Assembly: GCF_014205075.1 (NCBI RefSeq)
Contig: NZ_JACHMU010000001.1
Location: forward strand, 868,001 to 932,000
From: Microbacterium ginsengiterrae
GTDB taxonomy: Bacteria; Actinomycetota; Actinomycetes; Actinomycetales; Microbacteriaceae
DNA length: 64,000 nucleotides
Direction of reading: 5' to 3'
Numbering within the stretch: position 1 is the first letter of the stretch; each line of letters opens with the position of its first letter. The notes below the pieces were generated by a model that worked only from the letters and a program-made list of their open reading frames with translations, had not been told where the DNA came from and ran no database searches. Shown here piece after piece: positions 42,068 through 51,925 of the stretch. The translations under genes were made by a program, and so were the position numbers.

Positions 42068-43609
42068 TCAGGTCGAGGAGGGCGCCGCGGGACTCGTCAC
42101 GATCCGTGCACGGTCGTTGAACCCCTCTGCGGTGACACGATCGAGGGCGACCTGCTTGCGGATGGCCGCCGTCCGCTCGTAGAGCGTCGGTTCGCCGAAG
42201 CTCGTGAGCACCTTGACCAGCACGGGCAGCAGCTCGATCATGAAGAACAGGGCGGCGATGAGCCAGTGCGCCCACAGGATGATCGGCTCCTTCTCCGCCA
42301 GGCGGTTGAGCCCGCTCATCTGGCTGAGCAGTCCGACCGCACCGGCGTTGCCGCCGGCCACCTCGTCCGCGCGCGCGTTGTACGCGGCGAGCGCCTGGTC
42401 GTAGGTGCTCCTGGCTGCCGGGAGCTCCGCCTTGGCCTGTTCGCGGTTCTGCGCCTCGGAGGCGGCCGTGGTCTCGCGCGCGGAGGAACCGGCGGCGTCG
42501 AGGTCGTCGTTCGCGTCGCGCAGCTGGGCGGCGAGGGCGTCATAGGTCTGCTGCGCCTCGGCCAGCTGCGCCTCGGCGGCGTCGGAGCTCGCGCCCTCGC
42601 CGTTCACCCCGGTGCATCCGGGGACCGTGCCCGCCCCCTCGCCGGTGAGCTCGCACTGGTAGAGCGCACGCGCCTGATCGATGACGCCCTGCTGCTCGGC
42701 CATCTTCGCGGTGAGGTCGTCGACGGTCGCCTGGGCGGCGGCCTCGCTCGCCGATGCGCTGTCGGTTCCGGCGACGACACCGGTCGCGGCCTGGTTCTCG
42801 AGGGTCGCGACTCGCTCGGTGGCGGCATCCAGCGCCTGCTTCTCCGGGCCGGACTCCAGCGCCTCCTGGTCGGACTGCGCCTGGACGATGTTCGTCGCGG
42901 CGACCTCTCGGGAGATGTCGTTGTGGAAGATCTGCAGCACGAGCGGCTCGGCGACGACGAACCCGATGATCATGGCCATGATGACGCGGGGGATGGCCAG
43001 GCCGATCAGCTTCCCGATGCTGCGTGTCGATGTCATGGTCGACGTGAGGAATCGATCGAGGTTGAAGATGATCAGTGCCCACACGATCGCCAGCGGGACC
43101 GCGAGCCAGATGACGGCCCGCACGCCGGTCGTGAGCGCGAAGAGCATCGAGATCGCCGAGACGAGTGCGGTGCCCGCGAGCACGAAGAACATCTGCACGA
43201 ACCGGGAGGTCTCCCCGGGAACGCGGTCGAGGATGTCGCCCTCCGCGCCGCCGAGGATCGCGAGGGTGCGCAGCCGGGACCCGCGGGGGCGGGGTGTGCG
43301 CTCGCGCCGAGTGCGCGCCGGTCGCGGCTGCGGCTCGGGCTCGGGTTCGGGCGCTGCCACCGGATCCGGGCGACGCGGCGCCTGGCCGATGAACGGCTCG
43401 TCGTCACCGGGGGCGGAGGTGACGGGATCGACGTCGAGGACGCGCGTCTCGGCGTCTCTCTCGTCGTCGGTCGAGGTCTCAGAGGACGGCGTCGAGCCGG
43501 TGGGTTCGTACTCGCGAAGGAAGTCGAGCTCGTCGGTGTCGGCATCCGCGTCGAGGATGATCTGACCCTGGGAGTCGAGACGACCGGGTCGGTGAGCGGA
43601 GTAGGGCAT
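42068..43609 (-). CDS. DUF4407 membrane protein
   Basis: A 513-residue protein of the DUF4407 family. A 125-residue acidic, Pro/Arg-rich cytoplasmic tail is followed by TM segments near 135-200 and 215-235, a long Ala/Gln-rich coiled coil (about 240-430) and a last TM near 445-470 (ILWAHWLIAALFFMIELLPV). The coiled coil contains a Cys pair in YQCELTGEG and GTVPGCTGV that may form a disulfide. Function of the family unknown. Monocistronic. Confidence 0.8.
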   Translation of the reverse strand: MPYSAHRPGRLDSQGQIILDADADTDELDFLREYEPTGSTPSSETSTDDERDAETRVLDVDPVTSAPGDDEPFIGQAPRRPDPVAAPEPEPEPQPRPARTRRERTPRPRGSRLRTLAILGGAEGDILDRVPGETSRFVQMFFVLAGTALVSAISMLFALTTGVRAVIWLAVPLAIVWALIIFNLDRFLTSTMTSTRSIGKLIGLAIPRVIMAMIIGFVVAEPLVLQIFHNDISREVAATNIVQAQSDQEALESGPEKQALDAATERVATLENQAATGVVAGTDSASASEAAAQATVDDLTAKMAEQQGVIDQARALYQCELTGEGAGTVPGCTGVNGEGASSDAAEAQLAEAQQTYDALAAQLRDANDDLDAAGSSARETTAASEAQNREQAKAELPAARSTYDQALAAYNARADEVAGGNAGAVGLLSQMSGLNRLAEKEPIILWAHWLIAALFFMIELLPVLVKVLTSFGEPTLYERTAAIRKQVALDRVTAEGFNDRARIVTSPAAPSST

Positions 43610-43697
43610 CAGACAAATCTAGGAAATGCCGCCTGTGCGCTCGGTGGAAGGGGCCTGCGAGAGGCTCTCAGGTTGTGGTGCTCTCCGGCGCGACAGG

Positions 43698-44942
43698 TCA
43701 GACGACGGCGGCTGCCGCGGCCTCGTCCTCGGAGGTCGCGACCAGCTGACCGCACGCGCCGTCGATCTCCTTGCCGCGGGTGTCGCGGAGGGTCGTCGGC
43801 ACGCCGGCGTCGTTGAGGCGACGGACGAACTCGTTCGTGACCTCCTTCGTCGACGCCGTCCACACCGACTCGGGAGTCGGGTTCAGCGGAATCGGGTTCA
43901 CGTGCACCCAGCCGCGCCCGCGGGCGTTGAGCTTCTCCGCGAGGAGGTCGGCGCGCCAGGCGTGGTCGTTCATGTCCTTGATGAGCGCGTACTCGATCGA
44001 GACGCGGCGGCCGGTCTTCTCGTAGTACTCGTAGGCGGCGTCGAGCGCCTCGTCGACCTTCCAGCGGGAGTTGACGGGGATGAGCTCGTCGCGCAGGTGG
44101 TCGTCCGGCGCGTGCAGCGACAGAGCGAAGGTGACGGGGATGTTCTCGTCGGCGAGCTTGCGGATCGCCGGAACGAGCCCGACGGTCGAGACGGTGATGC
44201 CGCGGGCACTCATACCCAGGCCATCGGGCTGCGGGGCGACCATCGTCCGCACGGCATCCATGACCCGCTTGTAGTTCGCGAGCGGTTCACCCATGCCCAT
44301 GAAGACGATGTTCGACACCCGCTCCATGCTGTGGTCGTCCGCCTTCTTCCCGCCGAGCCCGCCCTCGGCGATGAGGCGGTTCGCGCGGACGATCTGCTCG
44401 ATGATCTCCGCCGTCGACATGTTGCGCGTGAGGCCGGCCTGACCGGTGGCGCAGAACGGGCAGTTCATGCCGCAGCCGGCCTGGCTCGACACGCACAGCG
44501 TTATGCGGCCGGGGTAGCGCATGAGCACGGACTCGACGAGGGCGCCGTCGTGCAGACGCCAGAGGAACTTGATCGTGTCCCCGCGGTCGGTCTCCAGGCG
44601 CCGCACCTCGGTGAGCAGCGGGGGGAGCATCCCGGTGACGAGCTCCTCACGCTGTGCGGCCGGCAGGTCGGTCATCTGCGAGGGGTCGGAGGTGTAGTGG
44701 GTGAAGTAGTGGGTCGCCAGCTGCTTGGCGCGGAATCCGGGGAGTCCGAGTTCCTTGACCTTCTCGATGCGCTCTGCGGGGGTGAGGTCGGCGAGGTGCA
44801 CGGGCGGCTTGCCGCGCTTCGGGCTCGCGAACTGCAGGAGCGGACGCCCCTCGGCGTCCTTCTTCTGGGTCCACCCCTCCGTCCTCGGGCGCACCTGGGG
44901 TGCGGCGGGACCCGTCGAGCGGATGCGGGAGTTCTCGGTCAT
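43698..44942 (-). CDS. rlmN: 23S rRNA (adenine2503-C2)-methyltransferase
   Basis: A 414-residue radical-SAM methyltransferase methylating A2503 of 23S rRNA (and often A37 of tRNAs). The 4Fe-4S cluster motif is [19 protein letters not shown] is the SAM-binding GEP region, and the C-terminal methyl-carrying Cys is in DGACGQL. The N-terminal region is longer than in E. coli, as is common in actinobacteria. ATG 44942 is used; the frame upstream is Arg-rich and unlikely to be coding. Housekeeping gene among the sugar genes. Confidence 0.95.
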   Translation of the reverse strand: MTENSRIRSTGPAAPQVRPRTEGWTQKKDAEGRPLLQFASPKRGKPPVHLADLTPAERIEKVKELGLPGFRAKQLATHYFTHYTSDPSQMTDLPAAQREELVTGMLPPLLTEVRRLETDRGDTIKFLWRLHDGALVESVLMRYPGRITLCVSSQAGCGMNCPFCATGQAGLTRNMSTAEIIEQIVRANRLIAEGGLGGKKADDHSMERVSNIVFMGMGEPLANYKRVMDAVRTMVAPQPDGLGMSARGITVSTVGLVPAIRKLADENIPVTFALSLHAPDDHLRDELIPVNSRWKVDEALDAAYEYYEKTGRRVSIEYALIKDMNDHAWRADLLAEKLNARGRGWVHVNPIPLNPTPESVWTASTKEVTNEFVRRLNDAGVPTTLRDTRGKEIDGACGQLVATSEDEAAAAAVV

Positions 44943-44988
44943 GTCTCCCAGGGTACGCGGTGGCGGGTGGGAAGCGGCTGGAGCGGGG

Positions 44989-47328
44989 TCAGCCGCGATC
45001 GTCCTGCCATCGCCTGCGAAGGGTGACGGCCTCCCCCGCCGGGACGACGATCTCGGTCGCGGGCACCGGAGCATGCCCGGAGCTCTCCGCACGCCCGGCC
45101 CGGATCGCCACACGCCCGTCCGGTCGCAGCCAGTCCGCCTCGGCAAGGCGCCGAAGGCGCACGGTCCACCCCTCCTCATCCCACTCGAGCCGGTCGATCA
45201 CGATGCCACCCCTGGCCCTCAGGCCGGTGATGCCTCCGCGTCGCCATGACTCGGGGAGGGCGGGGAACAGCGTCAGCGACTCCTCCGTCGAGGCGAGGAG
45301 CATCGATGCGACGAGGCCGGGCAGGCCGCCACTCGCATCGAGATTGAAGATGCGCCCCGCGTCGTGCCTGCTCGTCAGCGCCGGGGTCCAGTGGTCGATC
45401 GCCAACCATTCGACGCAGGTCAGTGCCGACTCGGCGTCGCCGAGAGCGGCGGCGGCCATTCCGAGCTGCACGAGACCGAAGGCCATCTCCATCCGACCGG
45501 GCGGCGGCGTCGGGTCGACGGCACGCCACTCGACCTTGGTGCGGACGGACCGGAGAGCGGCGGCGCGGAGTGCCTGCGCACGCTCATCCGTCCCCTCGAA
45601 TGCGGGGTCGGTCTCGTACCAGAGCGGGTACAGCTGCGAGGCGTGGCGGTGGGCGTGGTTCTCCTCCGCGTCGCCGATCCATTCGGCCAGGGTGCCGTCC
45701 GCCGCGATCCGATAGTCCGGCATGGCCTCGGCGAGCGAGGCCCACCGCGCATCGAGGGAGAGGTCGCCGCGCGCACGACTGAGCACGCGGGTTGCGCGCG
45801 CGGCATCCCGGAAGAGGGCGATGTCGATCGTGCTGTCCACGGCCAGCGGATGCGCGGCACCTCCCGGGGTGTTCTCCGGGGAGTACGAGGGGACGATGTG
45901 GCGGCGCGCACCCCGGACCACGGTCGCGGTCTCCGCGAAGCGGAGGACACCGCCGGCGAGTTCCCACAACCGATCGTCCACGACCGAACGATCACCCGTC
46001 GTCGAGACGAGATCCGCCGCGATCCGCAGCACCCACGCGCCGCATCCCGTCCAGAACAGATGAGGGAACTGCGCGTTGAAGTGGTCGGCCTTGCCGTGCG
46101 TCGACATGCGCGACGGGAGGAGCATGCCGCCTGCGCCGAAGACGCGCGCGGCGTTCTCGCGGTAGTCGTCGAGGAACGGCAGCATCAGCTCGAGCAACGA
46201 CGAGGCCAGTCCGGGGGTGCCGGTCGGGATCATCCCTGCCATCGCACCGTTCTGCACGTTCCCGTTGAGGGTGTAGTCCGCCGACCACGCGGGCTTCCAC
46301 GTCCCCTGCCAGACGCCCTGGAGAGTCGGCGGGAGCTCCCCCGTCGAAGCGATGATGTTCGCCCGTCCCGACGCGTAGGCGATCTCCACGGCCCGCCGGC
46401 GGGATGCCGCGTGGCCCTCGCGCGCCGCCGCCCACACCTCCTCGATGGTCTCCGCTCCGGCGCCGTCGAGGTCGAGGAGCGACGCGTCGACGAGATCCTG
46501 GTGCGAGCGCGTGCGGACATCCAGGATGTCCTGCCAGTCCGCGGCAGGGGCGACGACCGGTGACCGTCCTGCCACCGACAGGTCGAAGCGCAGCACCACT
46601 CGCCCGCCCGACGGGACGTCGACGGCGGCGTCGAGCGCGCCGGCACCGGCCGCACGCCACTCGGTTCCCGATGCGCGCACCTGAGCCAGCGCCTCCCCGC
46701 CCGCATCGTGCACGTCGAGCACTCCGGGGTCTCCCGGCGTGACCGCGGCAGCGACGGAGCCCGCGTAGTCGGGAGCGAAGGACGCCGCAGGTCCGTCGTC
46801 GGCATCCTCGAGATCCAGTCGCAGGGCGACGTCCGCGCCGCGCGCCGACTCGAGCGCGAGCCAGATCGTGTCGCCTCCGCGCGGTGCGACGAGGCGGATG
46901 CCGTGGCACCCACCGGACAGGTCGGTCCATGACACCTCGACGAGGCCGCGGCGCAGATCGATCGTCCGCGATGCCTCTGCGACGCCTCCCGGTGACTCCA
47001 CGGTCAGTCGGCCGCTCATGCCGAGCGGGTCGGTCCAGATCAGGCCTTGGTAGCCCTCCTCCGCAGCAGCGGCGCTCAGGATGTCCGTCGCGCCGTCACC
47101 ATCACCGGCGAACAGGCGTTCGCGCATGTCGGGGAGCACGGCTGTGAGGTCCGGGGCGGCCGGGCGAGCATTGGCGGGGAGGAAGAACCGCTCATGCGCG
47201 AACGACACGACGAGGCGGTCAGGCGCGCCGTGGGCGATGGCCCCGACGCGACCGCTGCCGACGATCAGTCCGTCCTCCCATGTCGGAGCAGACGTCCGCG
47301 TGAGGAAGCGGAGATCACTCATCGACAT
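44989..47328 (-). CDS. GH95-like glycoside hydrolase, probable alpha-L-fucosidase
   Basis: A 779-residue cytoplasmic enzyme without signal peptide. Four residues at the positions expected for GH95 catalysis can be placed: N355 and N357 (DYTLNGNVQ), E485 ([10 protein letters not shown]) and D664 ([18 protein letters not shown]). Sequence around them is divergent from classical 1,2-alpha-L-fucosidases, so the sugar could be L-fucose or L-galactose. ATG 47328 or 47322 may be the start; neither has a strong ribosome-binding site. It follows the LacI gene by 58 bases and probably shares its transcript. Released fucose would feed the pathway at 25-31 kb. Confidence 0.78.
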   Translation of the reverse strand: MSMSDLRFLTRTSAPTWEDGLIVGSGRVGAIAHGAPDRLVVSFAHERFFLPANARPAAPDLTAVLPDMRERLFAGDGDGATDILSAAAAEEGYQGLIWTDPLGMSGRLTVESPGGVAEASRTIDLRRGLVEVSWTDLSGGCHGIRLVAPRGGDTIWLALESARGADVALRLDLEDADDGPAASFAPDYAGSVAAAVTPGDPGVLDVHDAGGEALAQVRASGTEWRAAGAGALDAAVDVPSGGRVVLRFDLSVAGRSPVVAPAADWQDILDVRTRSHQDLVDASLLDLDGAGAETIEEVWAAAREGHAASRRRAVEIAYASGRANIIASTGELPPTLQGVWQGTWKPAWSADYTLNGNVQNGAMAGMIPTGTPGLASSLLELMLPFLDDYRENAARVFGAGGMLLPSRMSTHGKADHFNAQFPHLFWTGCGAWVLRIAADLVSTTGDRSVVDDRLWELAGGVLRFAETATVVRGARRHIVPSYSPENTPGGAAHPLAVDSTIDIALFRDAARATRVLSRARGDLSLDARWASLAEAMPDYRIAADGTLAEWIGDAEENHAHRHASQLYPLWYETDPAFEGTDERAQALRAAALRSVRTKVEWRAVDPTPPPGRMEMAFGLVQLGMAAAALGDAESALTCVEWLAIDHWTPALTSRHDAGRIFNLDASGGLPGLVASMLLASTEESLTLFPALPESWRRGGITGLRARGGIVIDRLEWDEEGWTVRLRRLAEADWLRPDGRVAIRAGRAESSGHAPVPATEIVVPAGEAVTLRRRWQDDRG

Positions 47329-47386
47329 GCGGCGTGCCCGGCGTCGGTGCCGATGGCCTCTCTGCGCATGCGCCGCATCCTCTCCG

Positions 47387-48388
47387 TCAGAGCGACTCGC
47401 GTCGCACCAGTGTCGTCGGGAGGATCTGCACCCGCTCCACCTCACGCCCGGCAATCGTCGCGATGAGGATCTCCGCCGCCGTCCTGCCCATGTCCTCGAG
47501 CGGTTGGCGCACGGTCGTCAGCGGCGGGTCGGATGTCGTCGCCGGCAGCACGTCGTCGAAGCCCACGAGCGAGACGTCGAGCGGCACCCGCCTGCCCGCG
47601 GCCTGCAGAACGCGCAATGCTCCCGACGCCATGAGGTCACTGGATGCGAAGACGCCGTCGAGATCGGGATCGCGCTGCAGCAGGCGCGCCATGGCCGCCA
47701 TCCCGCTGTCAACGGTGAAGTCCCCGTGGACCATGGGGCCCGGTGCGATCCCGGAGCGCGTGAGCTCCTCCGTCCACCCGCGAGTGCGCTCGTTGGCCTG
47801 CTCCATGTCCGGCGGACCGGTGATGATCCCGATCCGGCGCCGCCCGGCCTCGACGAGTGCCCGCGCGGCGAGGATCCCGCCGGTGTGGTTGTCCGCGTCG
47901 ATGACGATCGGGTCCGGCCCCACATCCCCGTGCGGGCGGCCGATCCACGCGACGGGAACAGGAGAGTCGGCGAGCGAGTCCACCAGGTGCGTGATCTCGT
48001 GCTGCAGGATGACGATCACGCCGTCGACGGCGCCGGAACGGAGGAACTTCGGGATCCGCCCGAGATCCTCGTCGTCGGCCGGGAGCAGGACGGGCTGGAC
48101 GTCCCCTGCCGCGAGCCCCTTCGCCGCACCCTTGAGCGCCGAGGCGAAGAATGTGCCGTTGAGACTGCCGATCTCGTTGAAGGCGAGGACGAGACCGATC
48201 GCTCCCGCGCGTCCACCGCGGAGCATCCGCGCGGCGAAGTTCGTCTCGTAGCCGAGGTTGCGCGCCTCGCGCTCGACGGCGGAGGTCATCACGGGATCCA
48301 CGTTCGTGGCTCCCGCCAGCACGCGGGCGGCTGTGGCACGAGAGACGCCGGCTGCTTTGGCGACGTCGATGATCGTTGGTCGAGCCAT
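47387..48388 (-). CDS. LacI-family regulator of the oligosaccharide importer
   Basis: A 333-residue LacI protein. The helix-turn-helix is TIIDVAKAAGVSRATAARVL, followed by a sugar-binding periplasmic-fold domain. AGGAGAGGGAG precedes the ATG. It is divergent from the CUT1 importer. Palindromes centred on GATCGATC upstream of itself, of the importer and of the GH36 gene make those its probable targets; GH95 lies downstream in its own operon. Confidence 0.9.
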   Translation of the reverse strand: MARPTIIDVAKAAGVSRATAARVLAGATNVDPVMTSAVEREARNLGYETNFAARMLRGGRAGAIGLVLAFNEIGSLNGTFFASALKGAAKGLAAGDVQPVLLPADDEDLGRIPKFLRSGAVDGVIVILQHEITHLVDSLADSPVPVAWIGRPHGDVGPDPIVIDADNHTGGILAARALVEAGRRRIGIITGPPDMEQANERTRGWTEELTRSGIAPGPMVHGDFTVDSGMAAMARLLQRDPDLDGVFASSDLMASGALRVLQAAGRRVPLDVSLVGFDDVLPATTSDPPLTTVRQPLEDMGRTAAEILIATIAGREVERVQILPTTLVRRESL

Positions 48389-48411
48389 TACTCCCTCTCC
48401 TGAGGTCAGTC

Positions 48412-48593
48412 GTGAGGGATCGATCTCTCACGATCACGATCATTGCACATCGTTCGCAATCGACAAGAACGAAAAGCCCATGAGACTCCGCGCACGGCCC
48501 ACCTCTCGCCGGGTATGACGACGCGCTGCAGGCCGGGGGTTGCCTGTTGCAGGCGGTCGGGTTATCGTGTGGATTCCGAGAGAACGATCTCTC
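48412..48593. promoter_or_regulatory. Two LacI-type operators in lacI/importer promoter
   Basis: GTGAGGGATCGATCTCTCAC (48412-48431) is a 20-base inverted repeat with 18 symmetrical positions, 24 bases upstream of the lacI start. GAGAGAACGATCTCTC (48578-48593) matches at 14 of 16 symmetrical positions, 54 bases before the binding-protein start. Consensus near GAGAGATCGATCTCTC. The same core recurs at 54127. Confidence 0.7.
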
Positions 48594-48646
48594 ACCGAGA
48601 GCATCCCGCTCTCTGCAATCGCATTCCCCGAAGAAGAGGAGCTGAT

Positions 48647-49924
48647 GTGAACCGTCGCAAGATGGCCCTACCCGTGGCGCTGGTCGGCACGCTTGTCCTG
48701 GCGATATCCGGGTGCTCGTCCGGCGATTCCGGCGGAGGCTCCGGCGATCCGAACGCCGAGTTCGAGTTCTGGTCCTTCACGGGGATCGGGCAGAAGGACT
48801 CCGTGGATCGTTACCTCGAGAAGAACCCTGACGCGAAGGTGAAGCTCTCGGAAGTCGGCAGCACGACGGAGACCGCCACCGCCCTGACCGCCGCCCTCGC
48901 CGGTGGCCGCGTCCCTGATCTCGTCATGATCCAGACCGACGACCTCCCGAAGTTCGTCGAGAACCCGGGCAACTTCGTCGACCTCCGCACGCTCGGCGGA
49001 GACGACATCGCCGACGGATATCTCGACTGGGCGATCGGCGAGGCCACGGCCGAGGACGGCTCCATCATCGGCATCCCCACCGATGTCGGCGGGCTGAGCT
49101 TCGCCTACCGCGCCGATCTGTTCGAGGCGGCCGGGCTCCCCACCGACCCGGCCGAGGTGGCCGAGATGTGGTCGACGTGGGACGACTTCATCGAGATGGG
49201 CAAGAAGTACACCGAGGCCACCGGTGAGCCCTTCGTCGACAACGTCGAGACGACCGTGTTCTTCTCGACCGTGAACCAGGTCAGCCAGAAGTACTACTCG
49301 CCCGACGGCGAACTGATCTACGACACGAACCCCGAGGTCGAGGAAGCGTTCGACATCGCGGTGCGCGCGTACGACGCCGGCATCAGCGCAGGAATCGCCG
49401 CCTGGTCGTCCGGTTCCGCACCTGGGCGCGCGAACGGCGCCTTCGCGGTCACCACGGCCCCGTCCTGGATGCTGTCCGGCATCGAGAACGACGCACCGGA
49501 CACCGCAGGCGACTGGCGCATCGCGTCGATCCCTGGTGTCGGCGGCAACTGGGGCGGCAGCGTCATCGCCATCCCTGCTCGCGCGAAGAACCCCGAGGCG
49601 GCCTGGCAGTACATCGACACCATGCTCTCCCCCGAGGGCCAGGTCGAGCACTTCGCCACGACCGGAACGTTCCCCGCAGCCAAGGCTGCGCTCGAGAGCG
49701 ACGAGGTCCGCGAGTACACCAACCCGTTCTACGGGGACTCGCCCGTCGGCGCGATCATCAGTGACTCGGTGCTGGAGTTCAACTCCTTCCTCAACGGCCC
49801 GGACACCGGAGCGATCGGCGCGGCAATGCTCAACGTGCTCGTCGACATGGAGGCGGGGAACGTCTCCTCCTCCGACGCGTGGTCGAAGGCGCTGGACAGC
49901 GCCAAGGTCGCCATCAACGGCTGA
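48647..49924 (+). CDS. CUT1-type ABC transporter substrate-binding lipoprotein
   Basis: A 425-residue extracellular-binding-protein-1 receptor. The GTG start at 48647 follows GAGGAG by five bases; the signal ends in a lipobox SGCS with Cys23. Motifs such as ALTAALAGGRVPDLVMIQTDD and the late GGSVIAIPARAKNPEAAWQYI fit an oligosaccharide receptor. First gene of an operon with two permeases, controlled by the divergent LacI. The nearby GH36 suggests an alpha-galactoside ligand, while GH95 in the lacI operon suggests a fucosylated one; unresolved. Confidence 0.9.
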   Translation: MNRRKMALPVALVGTLVLAISGCSSGDSGGGSGDPNAEFEFWSFTGIGQKDSVDRYLEKNPDAKVKLSEVGSTTETATALTAALAGGRVPDLVMIQTDDLPKFVENPGNFVDLRTLGGDDIADGYLDWAIGEATAEDGSIIGIPTDVGGLSFAYRADLFEAAGLPTDPAEVAEMWSTWDDFIEMGKKYTEATGEPFVDNVETTVFFSTVNQVSQKYYSPDGELIYDTNPEVEEAFDIAVRAYDAGISAGIAAWSSGSAPGRANGAFAVTTAPSWMLSGIENDAPDTAGDWRIASIPGVGGNWGGSVIAIPARAKNPEAAWQYIDTMLSPEGQVEHFATTGTFPAAKAALESDEVREYTNPFYGDSPVGAIISDSVLEFNSFLNGPDTGAIGAAMLNVLVDMEAGNVSSSDAWSKALDSAKVAING

Positions 49925-49937
49925 GCCGATCCCATTC

Positions 49938-49967
49938 GCGGTGGCCCGGCGAGAGCCGGGCCACCGC
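49938..49967 (+). terminator. Intra-operon stem-loop after receptor gene
   Basis: GCGGTGGCCCGGC, loop GAGA, GCCGGGCCACCGC: a perfect 13-base stem between the receptor and the first permease gene. Without a T-run it probably acts as a partial terminator or mRNA-stability element that lets the receptor be made in excess. Confidence 0.6.
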
Positions 49968-49988
49968 CCCTGACCGAGGTAGAGGAAG

Positions 49989-50951
49989 ATGACCGCCACC
50001 GCGACCGCCATCCCCGTCCAGAAAGTGTCCCGCCGCGATCGACCCCCGATCCGCCGGATACGCCAGTCCCTCCCCGAGCGCGCCGCACCGTACCTCTACA
50101 TCGCGCCGTTCTTCGTGATCTTCGCGATCTTCGGACTGTTCCCCCTCCTGTTCACGTTCTACGTCGCCCTGTTCGACTGGAACCCGATCGGCGAGCAGAC
50201 CTTCGTCGGGCTGGCCAACTTCGAGCGCCTCTTCCAGGACCAGAGGTTCTGGAACGCCTTCGTGAACACGTTCGGCATCTTCCTCATCTCCACGATCCCC
50301 CAGCTCCTGCTCGCGCTGGGCCTCGCGCACCTGCTGAACCACGCCGCGCTGAAGATGGCGAACTTCTTCCGCATGGCGCTGCTGATCCCGTACATCACCT
50401 CGGTCGCCGCCACGGCGCTGGTGTTCGCGCAGATCTTCGACAAGAACTTCGGACTCATCAACTGGGTGCTCGACCTGTTCGGCGCCCCCACCGTCAACTT
50501 CCTGTCGTCGCAGGTCGGGTCGTGGATCGTCATCTCGTCGATGGTGATGTGGCGCTGGTTCGGCTACAACACCCTGCTGTACCTCGCCGGGCTCCAGGCG
50601 ATGCCTCGGGAGATGTACGAAGCGGCATCGGTCGACGGCGCCTCCAGCTGGCAGCAGTTCATCCACCTCACCATCCCGTCGCTGCGTCCGATCATCATCT
50701 TCACCGTGATCATGTCGACCATCGGCGGTCTGCAGATCTTCACCGAGCCGCTCCTGGTGGCACCGGAGTCCGGTCTCACCTGCGGTGGCGGACGGCAATG
50801 CCAGACCCTGGCGCTCTTCCTCTACGAACAGGGCTTCGGCCAATTCGAGTTCGGATACGGCTCGGCGATCGGCGTGGCGCTGTTCGTCATCGTCGTGGTC
50901 GTCTCGCTGATCAACTTCTTCCTCACCACCCGCACACGGAAGGCGCGCTGA
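49989..50951 (+). CDS. ABC transporter permease (MalF-type)
   Basis: A 320-residue membrane protein with six main segments and the EAA loop MPREMYEAASVDGASSWQQF. A Cys pair in the last external loop (LTCGGGRQCQ) may form a disulfide. GAGGTAGAGGAAG lies before the ATG. Second gene of the LacI-regulated importer operon. Confidence 0.9.
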   Translation: MTATATAIPVQKVSRRDRPPIRRIRQSLPERAAPYLYIAPFFVIFAIFGLFPLLFTFYVALFDWNPIGEQTFVGLANFERLFQDQRFWNAFVNTFGIFLISTIPQLLLALGLAHLLNHAALKMANFFRMALLIPYITSVAATALVFAQIFDKNFGLINWVLDLFGAPTVNFLSSQVGSWIVISSMVMWRWFGYNTLLYLAGLQAMPREMYEAASVDGASSWQQFIHLTIPSLRPIIIFTVIMSTIGGLQIFTEPLLVAPESGLTCGGGRQCQTLALFLYEQGFGQFEFGYGSAIGVALFVIVVVVSLINFFLTTRTRKAR

Positions 50952-51862
50952 TGTCAGACGTCGTCGATCAGGCAGTCCCGCAAGCACCCCTGACCTCGCC
51001 ATCGGAGCGGCCGCCGCGCCCCCGGCGCCGAAGTGCCGGCAGAGTGGGCCGCGTCCGCTGGCCGGTGTACGCGATGCTCATCGTCGCGGTGGTGGCGAGC
51101 GTCTTCCCGCTCTACTACATGTTCGTCATCGCCTCCGTCGGGGCGTCGGCGGCGACCTCCCGCCCGCCGCGTCTCTACCCCGGCTTCAACTTCTTCGAGC
51201 TCGCGGCGAAGGTGTTCGACACCGTTCCGTTCTTCCAATCGCTGCTCAACAGCGTGATCGTCTCGTTGACGATCGCCGTCATCGCGGCGATCCTGTGCGC
51301 TCTGGCGGGATACGCGTTCGCGAAGCTCGAGTTCCCCGGTCGCAACACGCTGTTCCTCATCGTGCTGCTCACCATGACGGTCCCCGCACAGCTGAGCGTC
51401 ATCCCGCAGTACCTGATCATCTCGTGGCTCGACTGGGTCGACACGCTGCAGGCGATCATCGTGCCAGGGCTCGCGAGCGCGTTCGGGATCTTCTGGATGC
51501 GTCAGCACATGTCGACGACGCTGAGCGATGAGCTCATGCATGCGGCGCGCATCGACGGATGCAACAGTTGGCAGGTGTTCTGGCGGATCGGGTTCCCCGT
51601 CGTGCGTCCCGCGGCGTTCGTGCTCGGTCTCATCACGTTCACCAGCGTGTGGAACGACTTCATGTGGCCGTTCATCGTCCTGAAGTCGCCCGAACTGTTC
51701 ACCGTGCAGATCGCACTGAAGCAGCTGCAGGCGAACCGGAGCATCGACCTCGCGCTGACCATGGGCGGCTCGTTCCTGGCGACACTTCCGCTGCTGATCG
51801 TGTTCTTCTTCGTCGGCCGGAGGATGGTCGCCGGGATCATGGACGGCGCGTTCAAGGGCTGA
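50951..51862 (+). CDS. ABC transporter permease (MalG-type)
   Basis: A 303-residue permease with a Pro/Arg-rich N-terminal tail and six segments; the EAA loop is SDELMHAARIDGCNSWQVF. Starts on the MalF-type stop (TGATG). No ATPase follows, so a shared ATPase is presumed. Ends before a terminator shared with GH36. Confidence 0.9.
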   Translation: MSDVVDQAVPQAPLTSPSERPPRPRRRSAGRVGRVRWPVYAMLIVAVVASVFPLYYMFVIASVGASAATSRPPRLYPGFNFFELAAKVFDTVPFFQSLLNSVIVSLTIAVIAAILCALAGYAFAKLEFPGRNTLFLIVLLTMTVPAQLSVIPQYLIISWLDWVDTLQAIIVPGLASAFGIFWMRQHMSTTLSDELMHAARIDGCNSWQVFWRIGFPVVRPAAFVLGLITFTSVWNDFMWPFIVLKSPELFTVQIALKQLQANRSIDLALTMGGSFLATLPLLIVFFFVGRRMVAGIMDGAFKG

Positions 51863-51884
51863 GCAGCCCCGACGACTCACACCC

Positions 51885-51925
51885 CGATCGTCCGCCTCAC
51901 CCCGCAGCGGTGAGGCGGACGATCG
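51885..51925. terminator. Perfect 17-bp hairpin overlapping the GH36 3' end
   Basis: CGATCGTCCGCCTCACC (51885-51901) pairs fully with GGTGAGGCGGACGATCG (51909-51925) around a seven-base loop. It ends the importer transcript, while the last nine GH36 codons and its stop (51897) lie inside the same hairpin on the other strand. Confidence 0.8.
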
